From positions 1-64,000 of the forward strand of contig JAKLFC010000003.1 in assembly GCA_022711405.1 (NCBI GenBank): a stretch of 64,000 nucleotides of DNA, written 5' to 3'. The position numbers and the translations under genes were made by a program. The notes beneath the pieces were generated by a model. It made no database searches, had not been told where the DNA came from, and saw only the letters and a list, made by a program, of their open reading frames with translations. This stretch comes from Bacteroidota bacterium. GTDB taxonomy: Bacteria > Bacteroidota > Bacteroidia > Bacteroidales > JAGONC01. This document shows, one piece after another, positions 1 to 7,491 of the stretch. How positions within the stretch are numbered: the first letter of the stretch is position 1; every line of letters starts with the position of its first letter.

Positions 1-1
1 T

Positions 2-316
2 TTTCTTGCCGGCGTTATGGAAACCTCCAGGAATGGAATAAGAATATTTGATTCACTTATGCAATTACAAAAACAAACTGACTCAGACATTCAGTCATTA
101 GGAAGCAGAGCAATAAAAGCAAAAAAAATAATTGAGTATCTGTACAAACGACCGATGATTGCAGCAGATAAGGTAAGTGAGACTGCATCTATATCAATGC
201 CTTCGGCTTATAAACTCATTACTGATTTAGAGAAATTGGGGATTTTAACAGAGATGACTGGTGGTCAGAGAAGTAGAACATATGTGTTCGAGAATTACAT
301 AAAAATATTCAGATAG
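2..316 (+). CDS. Fic family protein, C-terminal part (5' cut by window edge)
   Basis: The frame is open from base 2, so this is the end of a longer gene. The first residues read FLAGVMETSRNGI, which matches the last helix of the Fic fold (usually FFL.GV.ETA.NGI in this family), followed by a linker and a winged-helix domain of about 60 residues (IIEYLYKRPMIAADKVSE, then SMPSAYKLITDLEKLGIL). Full-length Bacteroidota proteins of this type carry a Fic AMP-transferase core (HPFxxGNGR) upstream; that core lies outside the window and cannot be checked. Fic enzymes transfer AMP or related groups to target hydroxyls; the C-terminal winged helix probably binds DNA or regulates activity. An internal ATG at 17 is not a credible start because homology extends upstream of it. 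Confidence 0.75.
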   Translation, partial: FLAGVMETSRNGIRIFDSLMQLQKQTDSDIQSLGSRAIKAKKIIEYLYKRPMIAADKVSETASISMPSAYKLITDLEKLGILTEMTGGQRSRTYVFENYIKIFR

Positions 317-445
317 TTGATCTGGTGGACACGCCGGTCGCTCTGACCATCCCGGACCGGTCCGCTTTAATTGAATTATTTCATTGATTATCCAAAAGGT
401 AATCTGGCCTAGACTGATCGGCACGCCTCGGTCACGATATCAGGC

Positions 446-589
446 TTGTCGCTCGGCCAGCAGTTCATCCATGCGTATCTGGGTCACGTAGTTGGGGATC
501 CCGGCCGGCAGATGGGCCCTGGGTGGAACCATAGGGACCTCTTCCTGGTCGTCTTCCTTGACAAATCCTCTGCTAATAGCTCGTGATTA
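446..589 (-). pseudogene. Copied 5' fragment of the greA/greB-family gene
   Basis: These 144 bases align without gaps, at a constant offset of 5599, to the first part of the intact elongation-factor gene at 5673-6176 plus about 12 bases upstream. Translated on the minus strand it still reads most of the N-terminus (RGFVKEDDQEEVPMVPPRAH), but the start codon is ATT instead of ATG, and homology stops after roughly 43 codons where a TGA follows. It is a dead, partly decayed duplicate. It sits directly beside one copy of a 183-bp repeat (615-797), so this stretch is built from pasted pieces. Confidence 0.85.
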
Positions 590-614
590 ATCATCCATTA
601 AAAAACGCGCCAGA

Positions 615-797
615 GAACGCGCGGGTTTTTGATATATGATGAACGATTAACCGATATTTGATTTTTGATTTTCAGTACGTTATAGGATTCAGTAAGCACA
701 TTTGTTAAGTTTTAGAACCCTTCGAATATCGCTACGTCGTTGCATCGCTCCATCGATACATTTTGCCGCCGCGCCAGGAATAAGCAAGGAATTGAGG
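615..797 (+). repeat. 183-bp direct repeat, copy A
   Basis: Matches 2664-2846 with a constant offset of 2049 and no gaps; about 14 differences are visible by eye. It begins in a GC hairpin with a T run (CGCGCGGGTTTTT) and ends near GGAATTGAGG. In this copy the left arm of the hairpin is decayed. The rest of 317-1000 holds the greA fragment and AT-rich sequence in which I see no gene. The inner core (TTCGAATATCGCTACGTCG) recurs inverted around 62372-62405. Confidence 0.9.
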
Positions 798-1000
798 AAA
801 AAGTTATCCTTGCTTGCAATATTAGGTTGATTTTAGAATCAATTATTATTTTGTTTTCCTGAATTCCCACCTTATATTTACTCCTGAATTGTCAAAGTTC
901 GGCTGAAGTTTCACAATGATACCGGATTCGACATTGTAAATCTTATAAACTGCTTTGTAAATTGATCCGGAAATCTCGGATTTCATCAACCAACCAGGCC

Positions 1001-1570
1001 ATGATTGCCACAATTGTTCTGATTATCACTTTACTGATTTTTTTATTGGTTATTGTCGTCATTAGCCGGTCTGTTATTAAAAAGCAGAGTATTATAGGGA
1101 GTCCGCCAATCCCTGTTTTTTATTTTATTCTGGCAAAAATGCTGGTACTGGTCAACCTGGCATTCCTATTATTGAAAGGATTGAAGATAAGTATCCACCG
1201 AATTTTTGAACCTACATGGTATATTGATCTGATTGCACTCGTATTTTTAGTGATCGGAACAATCATCTTGATCCTTTCAACTTTTCAGTTAAATAATGAT
1301 TTGATTTTTGGCTTGTCTTCATCAAACAAACACAAATTACATACAAGGGGTATTTATTCGATAAGCCGGCATCCATTTTATTTAGGATTTATCTTTATCC
1401 TGTTTTCATCCTGTCTTTTTAATCCGAACTATGTAAATATTACAGCATTCCTTGGGGCGTGGTTCATCCATCATATCATCATGGTTAAAGAAGAGCAATT
1501 CCTTCGCTCGCATTATGGTCAGGAGTACCAGCAATACGCGGAAAAAGTAAAAAGATATATTACCTTTTAA
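1001..1570 (+). CDS. Isoprenylcysteine carboxyl methyltransferase-family membrane protein
   Basis: A small integral membrane methyltransferase of the ICMT/PEMT/NnrU-like superfamily. Four hydrophobic segments are visible, and the C-terminal half carries the family signature: HTRGIYSISRHPFYLGFI (SAM-binding RHPxY motif), then two hydrophobic segments and a tail EEQFLRSHYGQEYQQYAEKV in which the EE and YxxY residues are typical. The substrate is unknown; bacterial members may methylate small lipophilic thiols or lipids. I prefer the ATG at 1001, which puts the first membrane segment at the N-terminus; an in-frame TTG at 962 would add 13 residues. Twelve bases separate it from the following flavoprotein gene, so the two are probably co-transcribed, and both lie between the copies of the 183-bp repeat. 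Confidence 0.8.
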   Translation: MIATIVLIITLLIFLLVIVVISRSVIKKQSIIGSPPIPVFYFILAKMLVLVNLAFLLLKGLKISIHRIFEPTWYIDLIALVFLVIGTIILILSTFQLNNDLIFGLSSSNKHKLHTRGIYSISRHPFYLGFIFILFSSCLFNPNYVNITAFLGAWFIHHIIMVKEEQFLRSHYGQEYQQYAEKVKRYITF

Positions 1571-1581
1571 TACCTAAAATC

Positions 1582-2328
1582 ATGAAAGTACTGATCATCT
1601 ATGCCCATTCGAATCCAATGTCCTTCACCAGAGCCATCCTTGACAATTTTGTCAAAGGTCTCAAGGAAGCGGGGCATCAGTACGAGATTGTGGATTTGTA
1701 CAGGATAAAGTTCAATCCTGTATTTCAGGATATGGATTATTCATTTTTTGTGGATGCGGATATGCCTAAAGATCTTTTTCAGCAAATGGATATGAGAGCA
1801 ATGATTATCGGATTAGCCGGCGGGCCTGTGAAGCGGCTTATTGCAAAATTGTACATAAGAAACAAAACCGATGAAGATCTCATAAGGCTGATAAACTCTC
1901 AAAAGCCAAAAGATGTCTTACGACAACAAAAGAAAGTAGCATCCGCAGATGTGTTGGTTTTCATAACCCAGGTTTTTTGGATGCACTTTCCGGCAATAGT
2001 AAAAGGCTGGCTGGAAAGAGTTTTAACCTATGGATTCGCGTACAAATTGAATGAAGACGGCTGGAAAGGAGATCCTGACGGCAGGATCCCCTTATTAAGG
2101 ATTAAAAAAGCGGTTATCATGCAGCCTACTTTTTTCAACGAGAAGGTATACAGGGAAAAAGGATTTAAGGTTGCCATGGAAAAAACAATTGATGATTGGA
2201 GCTTAAAATATCCCGGTGTTGAAAGTGTCGACCATATTTATTTTCATTCCATTTTATCGGTCAGCGATGAAACCCGGAAAAAATACCTTGAAATCGCCTA
2301 TTTAAAGGGGAGAAATTTACAGTTTTAA
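1582..2328 (+). CDS. NAD(P)H dehydrogenase (quinone)-type flavoprotein
   Basis: Flavodoxin_2 fold (KefF/MdaB/NQO1 superfamily). The N-terminus MKVLIIYAHSNPMSFTRAIL is the FMN/FAD phosphate-binding loop (YAHPxPxSF in relatives), followed by the usual helix and EIVDLYRIKFNPVF. A second signature (DVLVFITQVFWMHFPAIVKGWLERVL TYGFAY, residues about 125-155) forms the flavin-contacting region, where relatives read PxWWxxxPAxLKGWxDRV. Length 248 is slightly longer than usual because of an insert near residues 60-115. It probably performs two-electron reduction of quinones or related electrophiles with NAD(P)H in the cytoplasm. It lies 12 bases downstream of the membrane methyltransferase, likely as one unit. 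Confidence 0.85.
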   Translation: MKVLIIYAHSNPMSFTRAILDNFVKGLKEAGHQYEIVDLYRIKFNPVFQDMDYSFFVDADMPKDLFQQMDMRAMIIGLAGGPVKRLIAKLYIRNKTDEDLIRLINSQKPKDVLRQQKKVASADVLVFITQVFWMHFPAIVKGWLERVLTYGFAYKLNEDGWKGDPDGRIPLLRIKKAVIMQPTFFNEKVYREKGFKVAMEKTIDDWSLKYPGVESVDHIYFHSILSVSDETRKKYLEIAYLKGRNLQF

Positions 2329-2604
2329 TGAAATATAGAGTGTTTACTGAAGGTATTGGTGTGTCAATCTTTAACTCAAAAGGAACCAGTAAAGGAGTAA
2401 ATCCCAGGTTAAAAATCAGGAAAACAAAATAATAGGTCTGCCTTCTCGCGATTCTTAAATTTAAAAAAACTTTTTGGGCAACGAACCAAATCCATCCCCA
2501 ACTTCATTCCACAGCAGAAAGAGATCTGAATCCAACCACACCCAGTGCTTTCTATCATTTTTACGAAATAAGTAATTGATGTACTGAACGGGGCTGATGA
2601 TCTG

Positions 2605-2645
2605 GTGGTTCATCGGGTCGAAGGTTCGAATTCTTCCGGGGAGAC
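2605..2645 (+). other. tRNA-like 3' remnant
   Basis: Contains GAAGG-TTCGAAT-TCTTC (2620-2636), a five-pair T stem with a canonical seven-base TTCGAAT loop, followed by CGGGGAG as would be expected for the 3' acceptor strand. No matching 5' acceptor strand, D arm or full anticodon arm is visible upstream, so it is not a working tRNA. The minus-strand reading here gives GRIRTFDP, a peptide often produced by false ORFs antisense to tRNA ends. It is followed at once by a hairpin terminator. The rest of 2329-3010 contains only the repeat copy and no gene I can support. Confidence 0.4.
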
Positions 2646-2649
2646 GGGC

Positions 2650-2679
2650 AAAAACCAGCGCGGGAACGCGCGGGTTTTT
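2650..2679 (+). terminator. Rho-independent terminator hairpin
   Basis: Left arm 2650-2662 (AAAAACCAGCGCG), GGAA tetraloop, right arm 2667-2679 (CGCGCGGGTTTTT); twelve of thirteen positions pair. A on the left and T on the right make it usable from either strand. It directly follows the tRNA-like 3' remnant, the usual position for a tRNA terminator. Confidence 0.75.
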
Positions 2680-2846
2680 GATATATGATGAACGATTAAC
2701 CGATATTTGATTTATGATTTTCAGTGCGTTACAGGATTCAGTCAGCACATTTGTCAAATTCTGGAATCCTTCGAATTTCGCTACGTCGTTACATCGCTCC
2801 ATCGATACATTTTTCCGCCGCGCCAGGAATGAGCCAGGAATTGAGG
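2664..2846 (+). repeat. 183-bp direct repeat, copy B
   Basis: Partner of 615-797, ungapped, with about 14 base differences. This copy keeps an intact terminator hairpin at its left end, so it is probably nearer the original. No complete gene lies within it; open frames across it are chance. Confidence 0.9.
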
Positions 2847-2900
2847 GACAAGTGGAAAAAAAGGATAAACTGACAACTTCAAAACGGAACAAATTGAACA

Positions 2901-2985
2901 CCCTGAGCCGGTTTCAATCCCATCCCTTCACACCAATACAATCAAAGAAATATAGTGGTCAGTGTTTTCCTGCAAGGAGTGGTAA
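2901..2985 (+). repeat. Degenerate interspersed repeat (partner at 11400-11477)
   Basis: Reads CCCTGAGCCGGTTTCAATCC, then CAATACAATCAAAGAAATA, then GTGTTTTCCTGCAAGG. The segment after the flavin reductase gene (11400-11477) follows the same order with substitutions (CCTGAACCGGTATCAATCC, ACATACAATCAATGAATTA, ACGTTTTGCGGCAAGG). Both are noncoding and lie just past gene ends. A shorter, weaker match (CCATCCCGGACCGG) occurs after the Fic gene near 346. Confidence 0.6.
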
Positions 2986-3010
2986 AATCATCAGCTCTGT
3001 CCACCGATCA

Positions 3011-3427
3011 TCAACCTGCAATATTGAAAAAATATCCGGCAATCATCAGAATAAAAATTACCAGAACAAGGACAAGTGGAGGACGTCCATGAGTGTTCAT
3101 CCTGACCAGAAGCATAGCGTACAATGCACCAAGAGCCATGATACTGCCACTTATCAGGATGGTCAGGGCTATCCAGCGTTCATGACTGATGTTGAAATGC
3201 AGTTGTAGAAAAATGAGTGCAAAGGATACGGAAAGAAAACCGCCAGCAGCGGCTCTCATTAAGGCTTTTATCAGGGTCCTCATCTCCGGGACCAATTCAT
3301 CCCAGTTTTTTTGTAACGCTATCCTGTGATAGTTCATAAATTTCTTCCTGGTAAGGTAAAGGATACCAAACAGGAACGCCAGTGCTGCCGCGGTGAAAGT
3401 CAAAATAGTGCCAATCCAGTTATTCAT
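3011..3427 (-). CDS. Hypothetical four-helix membrane protein
   Basis: 138 residues with about four hydrophobic segments (near residues 5-25, 58-76, 84-108 and 116-136) and a short charged loop between the first two (RKKFMNYHRIALQKNWDELVPEMRTL). I do not recognise a named family. The length, clean ATG start and membrane periodicity support a real gene. It is divergent from the gene pair at 1001-2328 and lies in the same direction as, but 93 bases downstream of, the ketopantoate-reductase-family gene. Confidence 0.6.
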   Translation of the reverse strand: MNNWIGTILTFTAAALAFLFGILYLTRKKFMNYHRIALQKNWDELVPEMRTLIKALMRAAAGGFLSVSFALIFLQLHFNISHERWIALTILISGSIMALGALYAMLLVRMNTHGRPPLVLVLVIFILMIAGYFFNIAG

Positions 3428-3519
3428 TTGTATAGTTATAAGGTCTTTTATTATTCAAGCAATGAAAATCTACTGTCAAATTGGATCCTGTTACATTCTT
3501 TAACCGGAATCCTGAAAGT

Positions 3520-4554
3520 TTAGCTGTATGGATCAAAGAAAGTCAGATCAAGGTTTTCAGGTATGATCTTCCTTTTTCCCTCTTCAATCTCCCGGATCGT
3601 TTTGATCAGGAAATCATTCAAAGGAGTGGGAATGCTGAGTGATTTTCCATTGTTTGAAATATATCCGTTCAGAAAATCAACTTCTGTTGGTTGGCCAGCC
3701 TGGAGCGACTGAAGGCTGGAGGATTTCAACCTTCTGTATTTTATGCCAATGATCCGGATGATCAGATGGCTCCTGATGTGATCCATACGGGTTCTGGCCC
3801 CGGCAATTTTATAGAAATCAACCTTACCACCATATTTTTCAACGGTTATCCCAAGAGCCTTACTAACCTCAATCCCTTCACGGATAATATGAATAAAGAT
3901 ATTCCGTGCTTTGCGTTTTACCAGCATTTTACCGAGGGTCAGACCGCACAGCGCCCCGACTGTGGTAATGCAGGAATTTATGATCAATTTGGAATACAGG
4001 TATCCGTGCAGGTTTTCTGTTTGGATGACCGGTGCTATGGTGCTCAATATTTCCCTGACGAAATCAAAATGAAACGGTTTCCGTGAACCCCGGTATCCAA
4101 TGACCAGGTCTCCTGTTGAGGTCATTTCCAGGTCACCGGGCTGATGAACGGTGGCTCCCCAGCCAATGATGCAACCAATGACCCGCTGGTCCCCAAAAAT
4201 ACCGGAAAGATATTCCGCGCACATCCCATTCTGCATCGACACGATGACGGCGTTCTCACTGAGAACAGCCTGGATATCCCTTGCAACCTGCTCCAGCGCA
4301 TTTGCTTTGGTCGCGATCAGGACAATATCTTTTTTCTCACTAATGTTCCGGATATCATCCAGGGCTTTCAGCCGCACATTGAATTCCCCCTTCATCCCTC
4401 TGACATGGATACCCTCTTCTCTTATTTTATGGACCAGTCCGGGCTGAATATCCACTATCTCAATATCATATCCCGCACGGGCGACATGTGCCGCTGTAAT
4501 TCCTCCTATTCCTCCGGCACCAATGACCAGTATTTTGGGTTGTTTTGTTTCCAT
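3520..4554 (-). CDS. Ketopantoate reductase (PanE/ApbA) family protein
   Basis: Starts KILVIGAGGIGGITAAHVARAG, the Rossmann GxGxxG loop for NADP(H), followed by the ApbA N-terminal domain (VLIATKANALEQV, VSMQNGMCAEYL, where the NxQNG motif is the family hallmark) and an all-alpha C-terminal domain with the Lys of YSKLIINSCITTVGAL as the usual catalytic helix. The terminal segment (GQPTEVDFLNGYI) matches the substrate-binding loop of the family (KTEIDYLNGxV). At 344 residues it is about 40 longer than canonical PanE. It may make D-pantoate for coenzyme A or reduce another 2-oxo acid; no other pantothenate gene is nearby, so I leave the symbol blank. Confidence 0.82.
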   Translation of the reverse strand: METKQPKILVIGAGGIGGITAAHVARAGYDIEIVDIQPGLVHKIREEGIHVRGMKGEFNVRLKALDDIRNISEKKDIVLIATKANALEQVARDIQAVLSENAVIVSMQNGMCAEYLSGIFGDQRVIGCIIGWGATVHQPGDLEMTSTGDLVIGYRGSRKPFHFDFVREILSTIAPVIQTENLHGYLYSKLIINSCITTVGALCGLTLGKMLVKRKARNIFIHIIREGIEVSKALGITVEKYGGKVDFYKIAGARTRMDHIRSHLIIRIIGIKYRRLKSSSLQSLQAGQPTEVDFLNGYISNNGKSLSIPTPLNDFLIKTIREIEEGKRKIIPENLDLTFFDPYS

Positions 4555-4693
4555 AGATTTTAGGATAAATCTGTATCAGGGTAAGTAGGTGTAAATATAC
4601 ATCAGAAAAAGGATAAAAGGAAGAGGCCGATAAGCCCTGAAAAATTAGTACCTTTATCACTGAATTTCAATAGTAATGACCCCGCCCCCTTCA

Positions 4694-4717
4694 CCCCCTC
4701 CCCTGAAGGGGAGGGGG
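4694..4717. repeat. Perfect G/C-rich hairpin
   Basis: CCCCCTCCCCT, a GA loop, then AGGGGAGGGGG: eleven perfect pairs in a noncoding gap. A related hairpin is at 58850-58886 upstream of hypD. Probably a dispersed family element; a termination or G-quadruplex role is only a guess. Confidence 0.7.
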
Positions 4718-4731
4718 ACAGGGGGAGAGGT

Positions 4732-4806
4732 CATCACGGGTAAATTCCCCGGTGCTTGCGCCGGAATTAAGGTCAAGGGCTTGCCCTGGGGTTCATACTA
4801 GTGATT
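4732..4806 (+). repeat. REP-like double-hairpin element, copy 1
   Basis: About 75 bases nearly the same as 29210-29283. Two tandem palindromes: CCGGTGC..GCGCCGG and CAAGGGCTTGCCCTGG. It ends in TACTAGTGATT, which overlaps the GTG at 4801, an argument against using that GTG as the start of the next gene. Confidence 0.85.
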
Positions 4807-4830
4807 AAGAAACATTTAAAAAATCAAGTA

Positions 4831-5616
4831 ATGAAGGTCACTGCATTTGTCGGAAACGCCCAGAAAAGGCATACATACAATGCGACTGAACAATTCCTGA
4901 AAAATCTTCAGTCACTGGGAGATATAGAATGTGAAATTGTACAGCTCAGTGATTATCACCTGGGAACATGCAAAGGATGCAGATTGTGTATTGATAAAGG
5001 TGAAGAGTTATGTCCGCTAAAAGACGACAGGGACTTGCTGATCCAAAAGATGATGAATTCAGATGGCGTAGTATTCTCGTCACCCAACTACTCATTTCAG
5101 GTATCGGCATGGATGAAAATATTCCTTGACAGGCTGGGCTTCGTTTTTCATCGTCCCCGATTTTTTGGGATCACATTCACCAGCTTGGTAAACCAGGGAA
5201 TATATGGAGGAAACAAGATCGTCAAGTATTTGAATTTCATCGCTAATGGATTAGGATTCAATGTCGTCAAGGGTTGTTGTATATTGACCATAGTACCAAT
5301 TCCTGAAAAAACGAAGCAAAAAAATGATGAAATAATTGAAAGGCAGAGCAGAAGGTTCTATGCAAGATTGATAAATAGTAAATATCCGTCCCCATCCATG
5401 CTTAAATTGTTTTTATTCAGAATGGCCCGATCCAGCATGAAAATAATGCTCGATGAAACGAATCGTGATTATGCTTATTATCTGAAAAACGGTTGGTTTG
5501 AATCAGATTACTATTATCCGGTAAAATTGAGCCCACTTCAAAAATGGTTCGGTAAATTATTCGATTGGAGAGTAGCTTGTGTGGCTCGAACCAAGAACAG
5601 AGTGGGGGTATTTTAA
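4831..5616 (+). CDS. Flavodoxin-family NAD(P)H oxidoreductase with Cys motif
   Basis: NADPH-dependent FMN reductase / iron-sulfur flavoprotein-like fold. The N-terminus MKVTAFVGNAQKRHTYNATEQF is the FMN loop, and CKGCRLCIDKGEELCPLKDD (residues about 50-70) gives the C-x2-C-x2-C-x7-C pattern seen in Isf-like flavoproteins, where it can hold a 4Fe-4S cluster. SSPNYSFQVSAWMKIFLDRLG is the conserved second flavin-contact region. The C-terminal 100 residues are a basic extension with little conservation I can name. I chose the ATG at 4831 because the upstream GTG at 4801 falls in a repeat element. It probably moves electrons between NAD(P)H or ferredoxin and an unknown acceptor. Confidence 0.8.
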   Translation: MKVTAFVGNAQKRHTYNATEQFLKNLQSLGDIECEIVQLSDYHLGTCKGCRLCIDKGEELCPLKDDRDLLIQKMMNSDGVVFSSPNYSFQVSAWMKIFLDRLGFVFHRPRFFGITFTSLVNQGIYGGNKIVKYLNFIANGLGFNVVKGCCILTIVPIPEKTKQKNDEIIERQSRRFYARLINSKYPSPSMLKLFLFRMARSSMKIMLDETNRDYAYYLKNGWFESDYYYPVKLSPLQKWFGKLFDWRVACVARTKNRVGVF

Positions 5617-5672
5617 TCACCTTCGGTTTACAAGGGGCAGGGGATGGGGGCTGAATGGCATTCAAATCACCA

Positions 5673-6176
5673 TTACCGGTAGCTTATATCCATGATCTCA
5701 AAGATACGGTCTCCTTTGGGACTTTTCAGGTTGACTTTTTCACCGACTTTTTTATTGGTCAGCACCCTGGCCAGGGGCGATAAAAAAGAGATCTTACCCC
5801 TGGAAGGGCTTGTCTCGTCAACACCTACTATCTGGAAGGTCTGAATTTCATTGTCCGAAACCGTTTTTATGGTTACGGTGGCGCCAAACCTTATTTCATC
5901 TTTTGGCTGTTCCTTCAGGTCGATGATCCTGGCTTCATAGATCCGGTTGTCCAGTTGTCGCAATTTGGCTGTAATATGGTTCACCGTGATCCGCTTCTCC
6001 TTTTCACTGGCGATGTCCAGGTTGATTTTCTCATTCATCAGCGCCTGTCGCTCGGCCAGCAGTTCATCCATACCAGTCTGGGTCACGTAGTTGGGGACCC
6101 CGGCCGGTAGATGGGCCCTGGGTGGAACCATCGGGATCTCTTCCTGGTCGTCTTCCCTGACAAATCCTCTGCTCAT
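5673..6176 (-). CDS. GreA/GreB-family transcription elongation factor
   Basis: 167 residues: an N-terminal extension (RGFVREDDQEEIPMVPPRAH) typical of Bacteroidota homologues, a coiled coil (about residues 33-85) and the GreA/GreB C-terminal FKBP-like domain (FGATVTIKT... FQIVGVDE... ISFLSPLARVLTNKKVGEKV). The DLSENAEY motif at the coiled-coil tip of classical GreA, which supplies the acidic residues for transcript cleavage, is not present; the tip here reads LDIASEKEKRITVN. It probably binds the RNA polymerase secondary channel but may not act exactly like GreA. Some databases have called relatives 3-oxoacyl-ACP synthase in error. Its 5' end has been copied to 446-589. Confidence 0.85.
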   Translation of the reverse strand: MSRGFVREDDQEEIPMVPPRAHLPAGVPNYVTQTGMDELLAERQALMNEKINLDIASEKEKRITVNHITAKLRQLDNRIYEARIIDLKEQPKDEIRFGATVTIKTVSDNEIQTFQIVGVDETSPSRGKISFLSPLARVLTNKKVGEKVNLKSPKGDRIFEIMDISYR

Positions 6177-6577
6177 AGCTCATGATTACACGCCGTAAAG
6201 ATAGGAAAAACGTCTAATGGAATTTGCTCCTTACCACGGTTTAAATACCGTGTAACCCGTTATGAGGGTGACTACAAACTAAGACGCAACGCTGGTGATC
6301 TTCTTTAGTATTTTCGTATCAGTGTAAGCAGTCAAACCCACTTTCAGGATTATTGAATGTACCGCGAAATAGCCTCTTTCAAAAATTTCAGGCAGTTTGT
6401 TCCAATTGTTAAGAAAGTAATCTATATTTACATGGTCATTCGTTCTGAATCTGCTTTTCTGCCGATACTGTTTATTTTTCCCAGCCTTCCCTCTCTCTAC
6501 CATTTAAACCATCTCAGGACGTACTCAAGGAATCCTCTTTTAATTAAATTCTTCGGAAACTCAACAAATCATCCTAA
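6177..6577. other. Gap of about 400 bases without a supported gene
   Basis: AT-rich region between two divergent genes. Short frames exist on both strands (a 74-codon frame each way) but they show no recognisable domain. A CTATATTTA at about 6422 resembles a -7 box and could serve the outer-membrane protein gene that starts at 6578, with a 150-base leader; weak evidence. Confidence 0.4.
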
Positions 6578-7453
6578 ATGAAAGAATTAATGATCTTTCT
6601 GACAGGCCTGGCCTTTGCGGTCAACGTTTGTGCACAGAATAATTACCAGGAGGAACAACCTTTTAAAGAGAAATTTCTCCTGGAACTGAACTACTCTTTT
6701 CTCGATGCTGATCTGAAACTGCTCACCATGACAAAGCATTCGCTCTGGGACGGACAGGACTTTGGCACCCTTGAACTTGATCAGGATGAGATCGATTCGC
6801 TCAATTCCTTTGTGGATTACAAAGACCTTTTGCATGGATTGAGTCTTGCAGCCGGTATGGTGCTGCTTGATAAACCCGGAAATAAATGGTACATCGAAGG
6901 CCATTTGACGATCGGACTGACAAGAAGGGAGTATACGGTCATCAATAATAAAAGTAAGACTACGGATCTGATCATCAACTCCGAAAATATTTCCCCGTGG
7001 TATGGGATTGGCTTTAATTTCAGGTATCATTTCGATGCTAAATGGGGACTGGCCCTGAGCCCCCATACAGTGTACTCGTTCGGAACTACCAAAGCGATCG
7101 ATGACAATCTCAATCCTGTCGTGGAATTCATGGATGAAACCAGGAAGAATACCTTCGACCTGTCCTATACCTGGGTCAATCTTCTGGCCTCCTTTGCCCA
7201 TAAAAAGTTTACCATCATGGCTGGTCCGGGATTTTATCTGTGCTACAGCAGGAATGAGTACAATATCGTGCGCACGCAGCAGGAGGATGGGCAAACCTAT
7301 GAGGATACGGTTATTTCAACCCTGAAATCCGGCACTTTCATCAACGGGAGCATCCAGTTTGACTGGAGGTTTAACGATCATTTCCTTTTCAGCGCAGGAG
7401 CTGGATTAAGTAACGATATCTCTGCAACGGCCCGGATCGTCTATTTTCTTTAA
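6578..7453 (+). CDS. Outer-membrane beta-barrel protein
   Basis: 291 residues with a signal peptide (MKELMIFLTGLAFAVNVCAQ) and alternating amphipathic strands: FLLELNYSFL, WYIEGHLTIGLTRREY, SPWYGIGFNFRYHF, KFTIMAGPGFYLCYSR, GSIQFDWRF, FLFSAGAGLS. The final residues (ARIVYFL) give the hydrophobic, aromatic-containing C-terminus of a barrel. It resembles general OmpA/porin-like barrel families but I cannot name one. Its neighbour 38 bases downstream is a T9SS-secreted protein, so the pair may act together at the surface. Confidence 0.7.
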   Translation: MKELMIFLTGLAFAVNVCAQNNYQEEQPFKEKFLLELNYSFLDADLKLLTMTKHSLWDGQDFGTLELDQDEIDSLNSFVDYKDLLHGLSLAAGMVLLDKPGNKWYIEGHLTIGLTRREYTVINNKSKTTDLIINSENISPWYGIGFNFRYHFDAKWGLALSPHTVYSFGTTKAIDDNLNPVVEFMDETRKNTFDLSYTWVNLLASFAHKKFTIMAGPGFYLCYSRNEYNIVRTQQEDGQTYEDTVISTLKSGTFINGSIQFDWRFNDHFLFSAGAGLSNDISATARIVYFL

Positions 7454-7491
7454 TACCTTCATTTAAAGTATCTGCTTTAAAAAAAAACACC

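Noticed and set aside
446..2846. An integrated mobile element with direct repeats as attachment sites
   Set aside because: No integrase, transposase or excisionase gene lies between the repeats; kept only as a repeat-flanked block.
2461..2901. A 146-codon minus-strand frame over the repeat and tRNA-like region
   Set aside because: Contains the peptide GRIRTFDP common in false ORFs antisense to tRNA ends, and half of it lies in a noncoding repeat.
6279..6503. A 74-codon frame in the greA upstream gap
   Set aside because: Low complexity, no homologous pattern, with a similar chance frame on the other strand.
6587..7294. A 235-codon antisense frame within the outer-membrane protein gene
   Set aside because: Shadow of the barrel protein; no family match.
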